From contig CP063166.1 of NCBI GenBank assembly GCA_016806145.1, forward strand, positions 3,658,001 to 3,722,000: a stretch of 64,000 bases of DNA, in the 5' to 3' direction. Under the pieces are notes generated by a model, which was not told the DNA's origin, made no database searches, and saw only the letters and a list, made by a program, of their open reading frames with translations. How positions within the stretch are numbered: the stretch's first letter is position 1; every line of letters starts with the position of its first letter. Below, one piece after another: positions 38,284 to 46,420 of this stretch. The position numbers were made by a program, and so were the translations under genes. Origin of the DNA: Variovorax paradoxus (GTDB lineage: Bacteria; Pseudomonadota; Gammaproteobacteria; Burkholderiales; Burkholderiaceae_C).

Positions 38284-38928
38284 ATGAAAAAAGAAAACAT
38301 CGCGCCCTTCTTCGCCGTCCTGCAGGCCGCCAACCCCACGCCCGAGACCGAACTCGAATACAGCACGCCCTTCGAGCTGCTGGCCGCGGTGCTGCTGTCG
38401 GCGCAGGCCACCGACGTGGGCGTGAACAAGGCGACGCGCAAGCTGTTCCCCGTGGCCAACACGCCGCAGGCGATCTTCGACCTCGGCGTCGAGGGCCTGG
38501 AGGGCTACATCAAGACCATCGGGCTGTACCGCAGCAAGGCCAAGCACCTGATCGAGGCCTGCCGCATGCTGGTCGAGCAGCACGGCGGCGAGGTGCCGCG
38601 CACCCGCGCCGAACTCGAGGCGCTGCCCGGCGTGGGCCGCAAGACCGCCAACGTGGTGCTCAACGTGGCGTTCGGCGAGGCCACGATCGCGGTCGACACC
38701 CACATCTTCCGCGTCGGCAACCGCACCGGGCTGGCGCCGGGCAAGACGCCGCTCGAGGTCGAGCTCAAGCTCGAGAAGCGCGTGCCGCTCGAGTACCGGC
38801 TGCATGCGCACCACTGGCTGATCCTGCACGGGCGCTACGTCTGCGTGGCGCGCACGCCGCGCTGCTGGGACTGCGCGGTGTCGACCTACTGCGACTACAA
38901 GCCGAAGACGCCAGCGCCCAAGCGCTGA
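38284..38928 (+). CDS. nth: Endonuclease III (DNA glycosylase/AP lyase)
   Basis: Nth removes oxidised pyrimidines and cuts the abasic site in base-excision repair. The 214-aa protein has LLSAQATDVGVNKATR, the helix-hairpin-helix LPGVGRKTANVV with the catalytic Lys (GRKTAN), the catalytic Asp in AVDTHIFRVGNRT, and the 4Fe-4S loop CVARTPRCWDCAVSTYC (C-x6-C-x2-C-x5-C). Start ATG 38284 (MKKENI) was chosen over an in-frame ATG at 38260. Confidence 0.97.
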   Translation: MKKENIAPFFAVLQAANPTPETELEYSTPFELLAAVLLSAQATDVGVNKATRKLFPVANTPQAIFDLGVEGLEGYIKTIGLYRSKAKHLIEACRMLVEQHGGEVPRTRAELEALPGVGRKTANVVLNVAFGEATIAVDTHIFRVGNRTGLAPGKTPLEVELKLEKRVPLEYRLHAHHWLILHGRYVCVARTPRCWDCAVSTYCDYKPKTPAPKR

Positions 38929-38935
38929 GGCCGCA

Positions 38936-39502
38936 TCAGGTCGACCGAAGCTCGACCACCTGCCAGCCGCCGAAGGGCAGCGGCGTCGACGGCCACTCGG
39001 TGGCATCGCGCGGGCAGCGCGTGCCCGCGTGCAGCAGCGACACGGCGCGCAGCACGCCCGCATGCGCGACCCACAGCGCATCGCCCTGCCCGGCTCTCCA
39101 TTCGTCGTAGGCGCCGGCCACGCGCGCCATGAAGGCACGCACGCTCTCGCCATGCGCGCCGGCACGGGTGTCGGCGAAGTCGGCGGTCCAGGCATCGAGC
39201 TCGGCGCGCGCGATCGCCGACCAGGACTGCCCCTCCCAGGCGCCGAAATCCATCTCGGCGATGCGCGCATCGTGCTGCACGGCGAGGTCGGGCCGCAGCG
39301 CGGCGATCGCACCGGCCAGCGTGGCGCAACGCCGCAGCGGCGACGACAGCACGGCGAGCCCCGGCGGCAGTTCGCGCGCGATGCGCTCGGCGGCCGCGCG
39401 CGTGGCCTCGGCTTCGGCCTCGAGATCGCTCGCGCCGTAGCACAGGCCCACCTCGGCAATCACCGGCGCATGCCGCAGCAGCCAGAGCCTGCGCATGCTC
39501 AT
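38936..39502 (-). CDS. Histidine phosphatase, probable alpha-ribazole phosphatase
   Basis: 188-aa histidine-phosphatase-family protein. The RHG-type motif is LLRHAPVIAE at residue 8, then LSSPLRRCATLA, the acidic FGAWEGQSW, and a second His in WVAHAGVLRAV. Its ATG overlaps the cobS stop by 4 nt, making it the last gene of the cobQ-cobT-cobS operon. From that context it is likely the phosphatase acting on alpha-ribazole 5'-phosphate or adenosylcobalamin 5'-phosphate in nucleotide-loop assembly; the specific activity is inferred. Confidence 0.85.
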   Translation of the reverse strand: MSMRRLWLLRHAPVIAEVGLCYGASDLEAEAEATRAAAERIARELPPGLAVLSSPLRRCATLAGAIAALRPDLAVQHDARIAEMDFGAWEGQSWSAIARAELDAWTADFADTRAGAHGESVRAFMARVAGAYDEWRAGQGDALWVAHAGVLRAVSLLHAGTRCPRDATEWPSTPLPFGGWQVVELRST

Positions 39503-40293
39503 GCCCGCCACGCCAGCGCGAGGTAGATCGCGATCTCGCAGACCTGCTGCGTGGCGCCGAGGCCGTCGCCCGTGAAGCCCTGCAGCCGGCGGCGAAAGAG
39601 CCGCGCCATCCACAGCGCCGCCAGCGCCGCCGCGAGCAGCGCCGCCAGCGCATGCACCGCGCCGTGCGACAGCGCCAGCAGCGCCAGCGCGGGCAGCGTC
39701 CACAGCACGCCGATCGCCAGCGCGCCGCCGCTGATCGCATCGGCCAGCGGCTTGGCCTTGCTCGCGCCGCTGTCGCCCGCGTAGGGCAGCCAGCGGATCA
39801 AACCGAGCGGCGCGAGCCGCGACAGCACATGCGCGCCGACGATGGCCGCCGCCACCGCATGCAGCCCGCCGCCGGCCAGCACCGCGATCAGCGCGCACTT
39901 GAGGCCCAGCGCCAGCACCAGCGCGATCGCGCCGAAGGCACCGATGCGCGAGTCCTTCATGATCTCTAGCGCGCGCGCCCGGTCGGCCGAACCGCCCAGG
40001 CCATCGGCCACGTCGGCCAGGCCGTCCTCGTGGAAGGCGCCGGTCAGCATCACGGTCGCGACCGTGCTCAGCACCGCCGCCGCGAACGCGCCCGCGAGTC
40101 CCGGCAAGCCCATCGCCACGCCCACGAACACCAGCGCCGCCACGCCGCCGGCCAGCCAGCCGATGCCCGGCAGGTGCGCCGCGCTCGCGCGCAGCATCTG
40201 CGGGCTGTAGCCGACCCAGGCCGCGAGCCGGCCCGTGACCGGCACGCGGGTGAAGAACTGCAGCGCGAGCAGGAAGTGCCGCAGGCCGCTCAT
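39499..40293 (-). CDS. cobS: Adenosylcobinamide-GDP ribazoletransferase (cobalamin synthase)
   Basis: 264-aa membrane enzyme that joins adenosylcobinamide-GDP to alpha-ribazole. The N-terminus LLALQFFTRVPV is characteristic, then the motif GAFHEDGLADVADGLGG near residue 85 with metal ligands, DSRIGAFGAIALVLALGLK, and GASKAKPLADAISGG. Several hydrophobic helices span the rest. It starts 5 nt after cobT and overlaps the phosphatase gene. The symbol follows the P. denitrificans CobV / E. coli CobS function. Confidence 0.95.
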   Translation of the reverse strand: MSGLRHFLLALQFFTRVPVTGRLAAWVGYSPQMLRASAAHLPGIGWLAGGVAALVFVGVAMGLPGLAGAFAAAVLSTVATVMLTGAFHEDGLADVADGLGGSADRARALEIMKDSRIGAFGAIALVLALGLKCALIAVLAGGGLHAVAAAIVGAHVLSRLAPLGLIRWLPYAGDSGASKAKPLADAISGGALAIGVLWTLPALALLALSHGAVHALAALLAAALAALWMARLFRRRLQGFTGDGLGATQQVCEIAIYLALAWRA

Positions 40294-40298
40294 CGGGC

Positions 40299-41345
40299 TC
40301 AGGCGTCCTTGCGCGAGACGCCGGCCGACTCGAAGCTCGCCATCTCGCGCACGATGCGGCAGGCCGATTCGAGCAGCGGCCAGGCCAGCGCGCCGCCCGA
40401 GCCCTCGCCCAGGCGCAGGCCCAGGTTCAGCAGCGGCTCGAGCCGCAAGCGCTCGAGCAGCAGCGCATGGCCCGGCTCGGCCGAGACATGGGCCGCCACG
40501 CAGCGCTGCGCCACGTGCGGGCGCAGCGCCTGCGCCACCAGCACGGCGGCGCTCGCGATGAAACCGTCGAGCACGATCACGCGCCGTTCCTCGGCCGCCT
40601 GCAGCACCGCGCCGACCAGGGTCGCGATCTCGAAGCCGCCGAGCGCGGCCAGCGCGTCGAGCGGCGCGGTGGCATTCGCATGCAGCGCCAGCACCTCGCG
40701 CAGCACGGTGCGCTTGCGCGCCAGCCCGTCGGCGTCGAGCCCGGTGCCGGCGCCGGTGCAGCGGTCGATGTCGATGTCGGCCAGGCGCGCCAGCAGCAGC
40801 GCGGCGGCCGAGCTGTTGCCGATGCCCATCTCGCCGAGCAGCAGCGCATTGCCCGGCAGCGCGCGCACGATCTCGCGGCCGTTGGCGATGGCCTGCGCGC
40901 ACTGGGCGGCGCTCATCGCCGGGCCGGCCGAGGCATCGGCGGTGCCCGCCGCGATGCGCCGCTGCACCAGGCCGGGCCGCGGCTGGAAGTCGCGCCGCAC
41001 GCCGCAGTCGGCCACGGTCAGCGCCAGGCCGTGCTGGCGCGCGAGCACGCTGACGGCGGCGCCGCCGGCCAGGAAGTTCTCGACCATCTGCCAGGTCACG
41101 TCGCTCGGATAGGCCGAGACGCCGCGCGCCGCCAGCCCGTGGTCGGCCGCGCAGACCAGCATCTGCGGCGCCTCGAGCGCCGGCGACTCGGTGCCGAGGA
41201 TCGTGCCCAGGCGCAGCGCCAGCGCCTCGAGCCGGCCGAGCGCGCCCAGCGGCTTGGTCTTGTTGTCGAGCGCGGCCTGCAGCCGGGCCGCGAGCGCGGC
41301 GTCGGCGATGTCGGGCACCGCGGGAAGAAGGTCGTCGTGGGTCAT
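40299..41345 (-). CDS. cobT: Nicotinate-nucleotide-dimethylbenzimidazole phosphoribosyltransferase
   Basis: 348-aa enzyme that makes alpha-ribazole 5'-phosphate from the lower-ligand base. The N-terminus has NKTKPLGALGRLEALALRLG, then VCAADHGLAARGVSAYP, LLGEMGIGNSSAAALLLA, and the C-terminal NLGLRLGEGSGGALA containing the catalytic Glu. The ATG overlaps the cobQ stop by 4 nt. It is a full-length enzyme, so the strain should be able to build the lower-ligand loop. Confidence 0.96.
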   Translation of the reverse strand: MTHDDLLPAVPDIADAALAARLQAALDNKTKPLGALGRLEALALRLGTILGTESPALEAPQMLVCAADHGLAARGVSAYPSDVTWQMVENFLAGGAAVSVLARQHGLALTVADCGVRRDFQPRPGLVQRRIAAGTADASAGPAMSAAQCAQAIANGREIVRALPGNALLLGEMGIGNSSAAALLLARLADIDIDRCTGAGTGLDADGLARKRTVLREVLALHANATAPLDALAALGGFEIATLVGAVLQAAEERRVIVLDGFIASAAVLVAQALRPHVAQRCVAAHVSAEPGHALLLERLRLEPLLNLGLRLGEGSGGALAWPLLESACRIVREMASFESAGVSRKDA

Positions 41346-42829
41346 GCGATCAGGCCGGCGAGCACGCCGGCGTCGAAGTGGTTGTCGATGAAGTCGGCCA
41401 GGCCGTCGAAGGTGGCGTCGAGCGTGGGCGCCGCGACGCCGAACAGCGCCTGCAGCACCGCGGGGTCCTCGAACAGCCCGTGCAGATAGAGGCCGAGCAC
41501 GTTGCCGCGCGCGTTCTGCCAGGCCAGTCCCTCGGGCATCACCGCGCCGCCGTCGCCGGCCATCTGCGGATGGGCCGCGGTCTGGCCATGGTGGATCTCG
41601 TAGCCGGCCACGGCCACGTTCGACAGCGCGGCCCAGGCGCCCGTCAGCGTGCCGAAGGCGGCCTCGCGGCGGCGCACGGTCTTGTCGCGCTCGAACACCG
41701 TCACCAGCGGCAGCAGACCCAGCCCGGGCGCGTTGCCGTCGATGCCGTGCGGATCGACCAGCGCCTCGCCGAGCATCTGCAGCCCGCCGCAGACGCCGAG
41801 CACCGCGCCGCCGCGCGCCGCATGCTCGGCCACCGCGCGGTCGAGCCCCTGCGCGCGCAGCCAGGCCAGGTCGCCGCTGGTGTGCTTGGAGCCGGGCAGC
41901 ACGATCCAGTCGGCGCCGGCCACGTCGGCCGGCGCGCGGGCCCAGACCAGGCGCACGCCGGGCACGTTCTTCAGCGGCTGGAATTCGTCGAGGTTGCTGA
42001 TGCGCGGATAGGCGATGACGGCAACGGTGCGCGTCACGGCGCCCGAGGACCGGCTGCGGTCGTCGAACACGCCGTCCTCCTCGGGCAGGCCGTGCTGCCA
42101 CCACATCGGCAGGGTCGCGACCACGGGCACGCCGGTCATCTCGCGCAGTTGCTCGGGCGCGGGCGCGAGCAGCGAGGCATCGCCCCTGAACTTGTTGAGC
42201 ACGAAGCCCGCGAGCAGCGCGCGGTCGGCCTCGGGCAGCAGCGCCCAGGTGCCGTAGAGATGGGCGAAGGCGCCGCCGCGGTCGATGTCGGTGGCCAGCA
42301 GGCAGCGCGCCCGGGCATGGCGCGCGATGCGCAGGTTGACGATGTCGCTGGCCATCAGGTTGATCTCGGCCGGCGAGCCGGCGCCCTCGATCACGACCAC
42401 GTCGTTCTCGGCGCGCAGCTCGTCGAGCGCGCGCGCGAGCTGCGGCCACACGCGCTCGCTGCGGCCGCGCCACGGCAGCGCCGACAGGGTCTCGTCGACC
42501 TGCCCCATCAGCACCACCTGGCTGTGGGTGTCGCGCTCGGGCTTGAGCAGCAGCGGGTTCATGCGCACCTCGGGCCGCGCGCGCGCCGCGAGGGCCTGGA
42601 AGTACTGGGCGCTGCCGATCTCGCCGCCCTCGACCACGCGCGCGTTGTTGCTCATGTTCTGCGCCTTGTAGGGCGCCACCTTGAGTCCCTGGCGCGCATA
42701 CCAGCGGCACAGCGCGGTCGCGATCCAGCTCTTGCCGGCCCCGCTGGTCGTGCCCAGCACCATCACGCAACGCGCCCCGCCGGTGTGCTCTCGCGCGCTC
42801 GCCGGCGCCGCCGCTGCCTGGAAATTCAT
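41342..42829 (-). CDS. cobQ: Cobyric acid synthase
   Basis: 495-aa glutamine-dependent amidotransferase that amidates four side chains of adenosylcobyrinic a,c-diamide. The N-terminal dethiobiotin-synthase-like ATPase has the P-loop GTTSGAGKSWIATALCRW and APYKAQNMSNN. The C-terminal GATase domain has the nucleophile Cys in LGVCGGLQMLGE and a His in LYLHGLFED. Start ATG 42829 (MNFQAAAAP). It leads the cobQ-cobT-cobS-phosphatase operon. No cobalamin riboswitch is recognisable in the 157 nt upstream. Confidence 0.96.
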   Translation of the reverse strand: MNFQAAAAPASAREHTGGARCVMVLGTTSGAGKSWIATALCRWYARQGLKVAPYKAQNMSNNARVVEGGEIGSAQYFQALAARARPEVRMNPLLLKPERDTHSQVVLMGQVDETLSALPWRGRSERVWPQLARALDELRAENDVVVIEGAGSPAEINLMASDIVNLRIARHARARCLLATDIDRGGAFAHLYGTWALLPEADRALLAGFVLNKFRGDASLLAPAPEQLREMTGVPVVATLPMWWQHGLPEEDGVFDDRSRSSGAVTRTVAVIAYPRISNLDEFQPLKNVPGVRLVWARAPADVAGADWIVLPGSKHTSGDLAWLRAQGLDRAVAEHAARGGAVLGVCGGLQMLGEALVDPHGIDGNAPGLGLLPLVTVFERDKTVRRREAAFGTLTGAWAALSNVAVAGYEIHHGQTAAHPQMAGDGGAVMPEGLAWQNARGNVLGLYLHGLFEDPAVLQALFGVAAPTLDATFDGLADFIDNHFDAGVLAGLIA

Positions 42830-42986
42830 GGCGGGATTGTCGTTGAGCGCGCGCGGGTGCCCGAAACGCAACACCGGAATGCGGCTTCCGTCACGCAACC
42901 GGGCCTGCGAACCCACGGGCTGCATCCGGTTCGTCGATTCCTCCGTATACCCGGCTTCTCCGTCACAGCACCCGCGACCACGCCCC

Positions 42987-43211
42987 ATGCCCGCCCTCAA
43001 CGACCTGGCCCTCACCGTCGAAGAACCCGAACCGGACCGCTTCCACTGGGTGCTGCTCGAGGCGCTGGACAGCGGCGAGGCCGAGGTGCTCGACTACCGC
43101 GTCTACCGCCGCGCCGCGCGCGCCGAGGCCAGCTACTCGAACGCGCTGGTGATGGGCGTGGCGGAGCTGCAGAAGATCAGCGCGGCGCGGACGTCCGATC
43201 CCGACACCTGA
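42987..43211 (+). CDS. Small conserved-looking protein next to cobQ, unknown function
   Basis: 74-aa acidic protein (MPALNDLALTVEEPEPDRFHW...) with a C-terminal helix (ASYSNALVMGVAELQKI). It lacks motifs I know. The ATG at 42987 follows a GACCACGCCCC stretch without a strong ribosome site, but the composition is protein-like and the gene diverges from cobQ. It converges with the Bug gene, the two stops 12 nt apart. Confidence 0.55.
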   Translation: MPALNDLALTVEEPEPDRFHWVLLEALDSGEAEVLDYRVYRRAARAEASYSNALVMGVAELQKISAARTSDPDT

Positions 43212-43223
43212 ACCTGCGCGCGC

Positions 43224-44201
43224 TCAGGGCGCGAAGCCCGAGCGCCGCACCACCGGCTCCCACTGCTGCCGGTAGGCCTTGAGCATCTGCACCGTCTCGG
43301 CGTTGCTGCTGACCACCGGCGTGATGTAGAGCGCATCGGCCGCCTTCTGCAGCCCCGGGTCCTGCATTACCTCGCGGATCTTCGCGGCCAGCAGCTGCAC
43401 CCTGGCCGGCGGCATGCTGCTCGGCGCGAAGAAGGTGTTCCAGCCGTCGGCATCGATCTTCATGCCGGCCTCGCGGAAGGTCGGCAGCGAAGGCGCGAAG
43501 CTCGCGCGCTTCTTGCCCGACACGGCCAGGATGCGGATCTTGCCGGCCACGTGCTGCGCATAGAGCGAGTCCAGCGTGTCGATGGCGATCGGCAGCGAGC
43601 CGCCGGTCAGGTCGGCCGCCAGCGGCGCCGAGCCGCCGTAGCCCTTGATCTGCGGCTGCACGCTCAGCGCATCGCCCACCATCAGGCCGAAGAAGTGCGG
43701 CAGGCTGCCGGTGGCGGGCACGCCGAAGACCGCCTCCTCGGGATGGGCCCAGAGCCGGCCCACCAGGAACATGGCGCGGTCGAGCTGCAGCTTCTGCCCC
43801 ACGGCCAGCGCGAAGTCGTAGCTGCTGACCTGGGTGACGGGCACGAAGTCCTTGTCGGGATCGTAGCCCGCGTCCTTGATCACCAGCGGCGCCACCACCA
43901 TCACGGCGGGGTTGCCGAGCATCAGCACGTTCTCGGTCGCGCTCGCGCGCCGCAGCTGCTTGGCCGCGAGCCGGCCGCCCTCGCCCGCGCGATTCTCGAC
44001 CGTGACCGCCACGCCGAGCTTGGGGCCGAGCCGCTCGGCGATCAGGCGCGCGATGCGGTCGGTGCTGCCGCCGGGCGCATAGCCCACGACCAGCGTGAGC
44101 GGGCTGTCGAGGTTCTGCGCCTGCGCGGGCGCCAGGATGCCGCCGATCGCGAGCGCGAGGCAGCAGGCGGCGAGTCGTCGCCGGGAAGGGAAAAAGGGCA
44201 C
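43224..44201 (-). CDS. Bug-family tripartite tricarboxylate transporter substrate-binding protein
   Basis: 325-aa periplasmic receptor. The start is a GTG at 44201, supported by AGGAGA 8 nt upstream; no ATG lies in the right place. A signal peptide (SRRRLAACCLALAIGGILA, cut near AQA-Q) is followed by LTLVVGYAPGGSTDRIAR, VENRAGEGGRLAAKQL and the KGYGGSAPLAADLTGGSLPIAID core. It diverges from a MarR regulator across a perfect inverted repeat, so the two probably form a ligand-responsive pair. The ligand is unknown. Confidence 0.88.
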   Translation of the reverse strand: MPFFPSRRRLAACCLALAIGGILAPAQAQNLDSPLTLVVGYAPGGSTDRIARLIAERLGPKLGVAVTVENRAGEGGRLAAKQLRRASATENVLMLGNPAVMVVAPLVIKDAGYDPDKDFVPVTQVSSYDFALAVGQKLQLDRAMFLVGRLWAHPEEAVFGVPATGSLPHFFGLMVGDALSVQPQIKGYGGSAPLAADLTGGSLPIAIDTLDSLYAQHVAGKIRILAVSGKKRASFAPSLPTFREAGMKIDADGWNTFFAPSSMPPARVQLLAAKIREVMQDPGLQKAADALYITPVVSSNAETVQMLKAYRQQWEPVVRRSGFAP

Positions 44202-44237
44202 GGGGGATCTCCTCACGCCGGCGGCTGGTGGCCGGCT

Positions 44238-44268
44238 TTTGTTACGCTGTTTATATGCAGGTAACAAA
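44238..44268. promoter_or_regulatory. Candidate operator between the Bug and MarR genes
   Basis: Perfect 8-bp inverted repeat TTTGTTAC (44238-44245) and GTAACAAA (44261-44268), with a 15-nt AT-rich spacer containing TTATAT. It lies in the divergent gap and overlaps a possible -10, as a MarR-family autoregulatory site would. No binding evidence. Confidence 0.65.
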
Positions 44269-44325
44269 TAGTTGATCTAATCCATCATCGGGCGCCGCGG
44301 CGGCGCCGCCACATCCCGCGCCTCC

Positions 44326-44886
44326 GTGAGCTCTTCTTCCCTGCAAGCCTTTCCCGACGCGGCCGCGCTGCTCGCGCCCCGCTCCCTCGACGACCTGCTG
44401 CTCTACCGGCTCTCGCGCGCGGCGCGCGCCGGTGCCGGCATGGCCACGCGCCTGGTCGAGGGCGGCTTCGGCATCACGCGCCGCGAATGGGGAATGATCG
44501 GCACGCTCGCGCAGACCGGCGAGATCACGCCCTCGGCACTGTCGGAGCAATTGAACCTGGACCGCGTGCGCACCTCGCGCGGGCTGCGCAGCCTGGTCGA
44601 GAAGCAGCTGGTGGAACGGCGCCGCGACGCCGAGGACCGCCGCGAGGTGCATGTGCGGCTGAGCCCCGCGGGGCGGCAGCTCTACGACGAGCTGTTCCCG
44701 CGCATCGCCGACCTCAACACCGGCCTGCTCGATGGCCTGGAGCCCGCGCACATCGAGATCCTGCTGCAGTGCCTGCAGCGGCTCGAGCAGCGCGGTGGCG
44801 CGCTCAGCGCCCAGGGCATGGTGCCCGAGAAGGCCGACCGCCGTTCGGGCGGCACGCGCCACCGCTGGCCGAAGCGGGGCGCGTAG
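44326..44886 (+). CDS. MarR-family transcriptional regulator
   Basis: 186-aa winged-helix regulator. It starts with GTG at 44326. The core FGITRREWGMIGTLAQTGEITPSALSEQLNLDRVRTSRGLRSLVEKQLVERRRDAEDRREVHVRLSPAG has the helix-turn-helix and the Asp-Arg wing signature of the family. The C-terminal tail is basic and disordered (RRSGGTRHRWPKRGA). It diverges from a Bug-type receptor gene and converges with the efflux operon, so the receptor gene is the likely target. Confidence 0.9.
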   Translation: MSSSSLQAFPDAAALLAPRSLDDLLLYRLSRAARAGAGMATRLVEGGFGITRREWGMIGTLAQTGEITPSALSEQLNLDRVRTSRGLRSLVEKQLVERRRDAEDRREVHVRLSPAGRQLYDELFPRIADLNTGLLDGLEPAHIEILLQCLQRLEQRGGALSAQGMVPEKADRRSGGTRHRWPKRGA

Positions 44887-44904
44887 CGACGAAGCGAAGA
44901 GCGC

Positions 44905-46386
44905 TCAGCTCCGCGGGCCGCGCGGGGCGCCGTCGCTCGAGGCTACCGCGCCCGGCACTTCCCAGCCGCCGCCGATCGCGCGGATCAGCCCCACGGCCGC
45001 CTGGTACTGCGCCGACTTCACCTGCAGCGCCTGACGACGGTTGCGCAGCTCGCTGCGGCGCGCGTCGAGCAGGTCGAGCTGGCTGATGTAGCCGTTGCGG
45101 TAGCGCGTGTCCGACAGGCTGGTCGCGCGCGCGGCCGAGGCCACGGCCGTGGCCTGCACGCCCGACTGCTCCTGCAGGATGCGGATCGACGACAGCTGGT
45201 CCTCGACCTCCTGGAAGGCCACGAGCACCTGGTTGCGGTAGCCGGCCAACGCGCCGTCGAGCTGCGCATTGGCGCTCTGCAGCCCGGCCTCGCGGCGACC
45301 GCCGTCGAAGATCGGCAGCGACAGCAGCGCGCCCACGCCCCACGAGCGGGCCGACCACTTGAACAGGTCGCCGATCTCGGGCGAGGCATAGCCCGCAGCG
45401 CCGGTCAGCGAGATGTCGGGGAACCACGCGGCCTGCGCCACGCCCACGCGCGACTGGGCCGCGAACACCGCGTTCTGCGCGGCCGACACGTCGGGCCGGC
45501 GCGTCAGCACCGTGGCCGGCACGCCGGGCGGGATCGCGGGCAGCGCGGTGGTCCAGTCGGCCGGCCGCACGCCGAAGCTCGAGGCCGAATCGCCCACCAG
45601 CACCGCGAGCGCATGCTCGACCTGGGCCCGCTGGCGATCGATCGCCAGCGCGTCCGACTCGGTCGACGAGACCTCGGTCTGCACGCGCGCCACGTCGAGC
45701 TCGGCGATGTCGCCGGCCTGCTGGCGGCGCTGCGACAGGCGCAGCGTGTCGCGGTAGGCCTCGACCTGCTCGCGCACCAGCACGCGCTCGGCATCGAGGG
45801 CGCGCAGCGTGAGGTAGGTCTGCGCCACCTCGGCCTGCACCGCCAGCCGCGTGCTCTGCAGCAGCGCCTCGCGGCCGGCCGCGTCGAGCCGCGCCGCGTC
45901 GCTGGCGCGCGAGAGGCGGCCGAACAGGTCGAGCTCGTACGAGAAGGTGGCACCGGCATTGGTCATGGTGGCCGGCGAGGTGCTGGCCGTGGCCTTGTCG
46001 AGGCCGGCGCCGCGGTTGGCGCCGGCGCTCAGGCCCACCTGCGGCAGCCGGTCGGCGTTGACGCTGCGCGCGATGGCGCGGGCCTCGGCCAGCCGCGCCG
46101 CCGCGCCCTGGATGTTGTTGTTGCTGACCTCGGCCTTGGCGATGAGCTCGTTCAGGACCGGATCGTTGAAGGCCTGCCACCAGGCGCCGCGCGCGGCGCC
46201 CTCGGAAGGCACGGCGCGGGTCCAGCCGGCGGGCGGCGTGGCGCCCTGTTCCTTGAACTGGGCCGCGGCCGGGGTCTCGGGCAGGCCCGAGGGCACGCTC
46301 GCGCAGCCGGCCAGGGCCAGCGCCGCCACCAGGGGCAGCACGGCCGCGCGCAGCGGCGCCGAGAGGGATGAGAGCTTGAAGTTCAT
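44905..46386 (-). CDS. Outer-membrane efflux lipoprotein (OprN/OprM type)
   Basis: 493-aa TolC-like channel of the NodT family. It has a lipoprotein signal with lipobox LALAGCASVPSGLP (Cys about residue 28), two repeats of helical coiled-coil barrel (e.g. AEVSNNNIQGAAARLAEARAIARSVNADRLPQVGLS and the second ISLTGAAGYAS...LLSLPIFDGGRREAG) and a final RNGYISQLDLLDARRSEL segment. ATG 46386 follows GAAGGAAG. It is the last gene of the mexE-mexF-oprN-like operon, 34 nt after the pump. Confidence 0.93.
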   Translation of the reverse strand: MNFKLSSLSAPLRAAVLPLVAALALAGCASVPSGLPETPAAAQFKEQGATPPAGWTRAVPSEGAARGAWWQAFNDPVLNELIAKAEVSNNNIQGAAARLAEARAIARSVNADRLPQVGLSAGANRGAGLDKATASTSPATMTNAGATFSYELDLFGRLSRASDAARLDAAGREALLQSTRLAVQAEVAQTYLTLRALDAERVLVREQVEAYRDTLRLSQRRQQAGDIAELDVARVQTEVSSTESDALAIDRQRAQVEHALAVLVGDSASSFGVRPADWTTALPAIPPGVPATVLTRRPDVSAAQNAVFAAQSRVGVAQAAWFPDISLTGAAGYASPEIGDLFKWSARSWGVGALLSLPIFDGGRREAGLQSANAQLDGALAGYRNQVLVAFQEVEDQLSSIRILQEQSGVQATAVASAARATSLSDTRYRNGYISQLDLLDARRSELRNRRQALQVKSAQYQAAVGLIRAIGGGWEVPGAVASSDGAPRGPRS

Positions 46387-46420
46387 GATCGAGCTTCCTT
46401 CTTGTTCTGTGGTTCGTTCG

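Noticed and set aside
42830..42986. Possible cobalamin riboswitch upstream of cobQ
   Set aside because: The conserved B12-box core (GCCACTG-like) and typical paired elements were not found on the minus strand.
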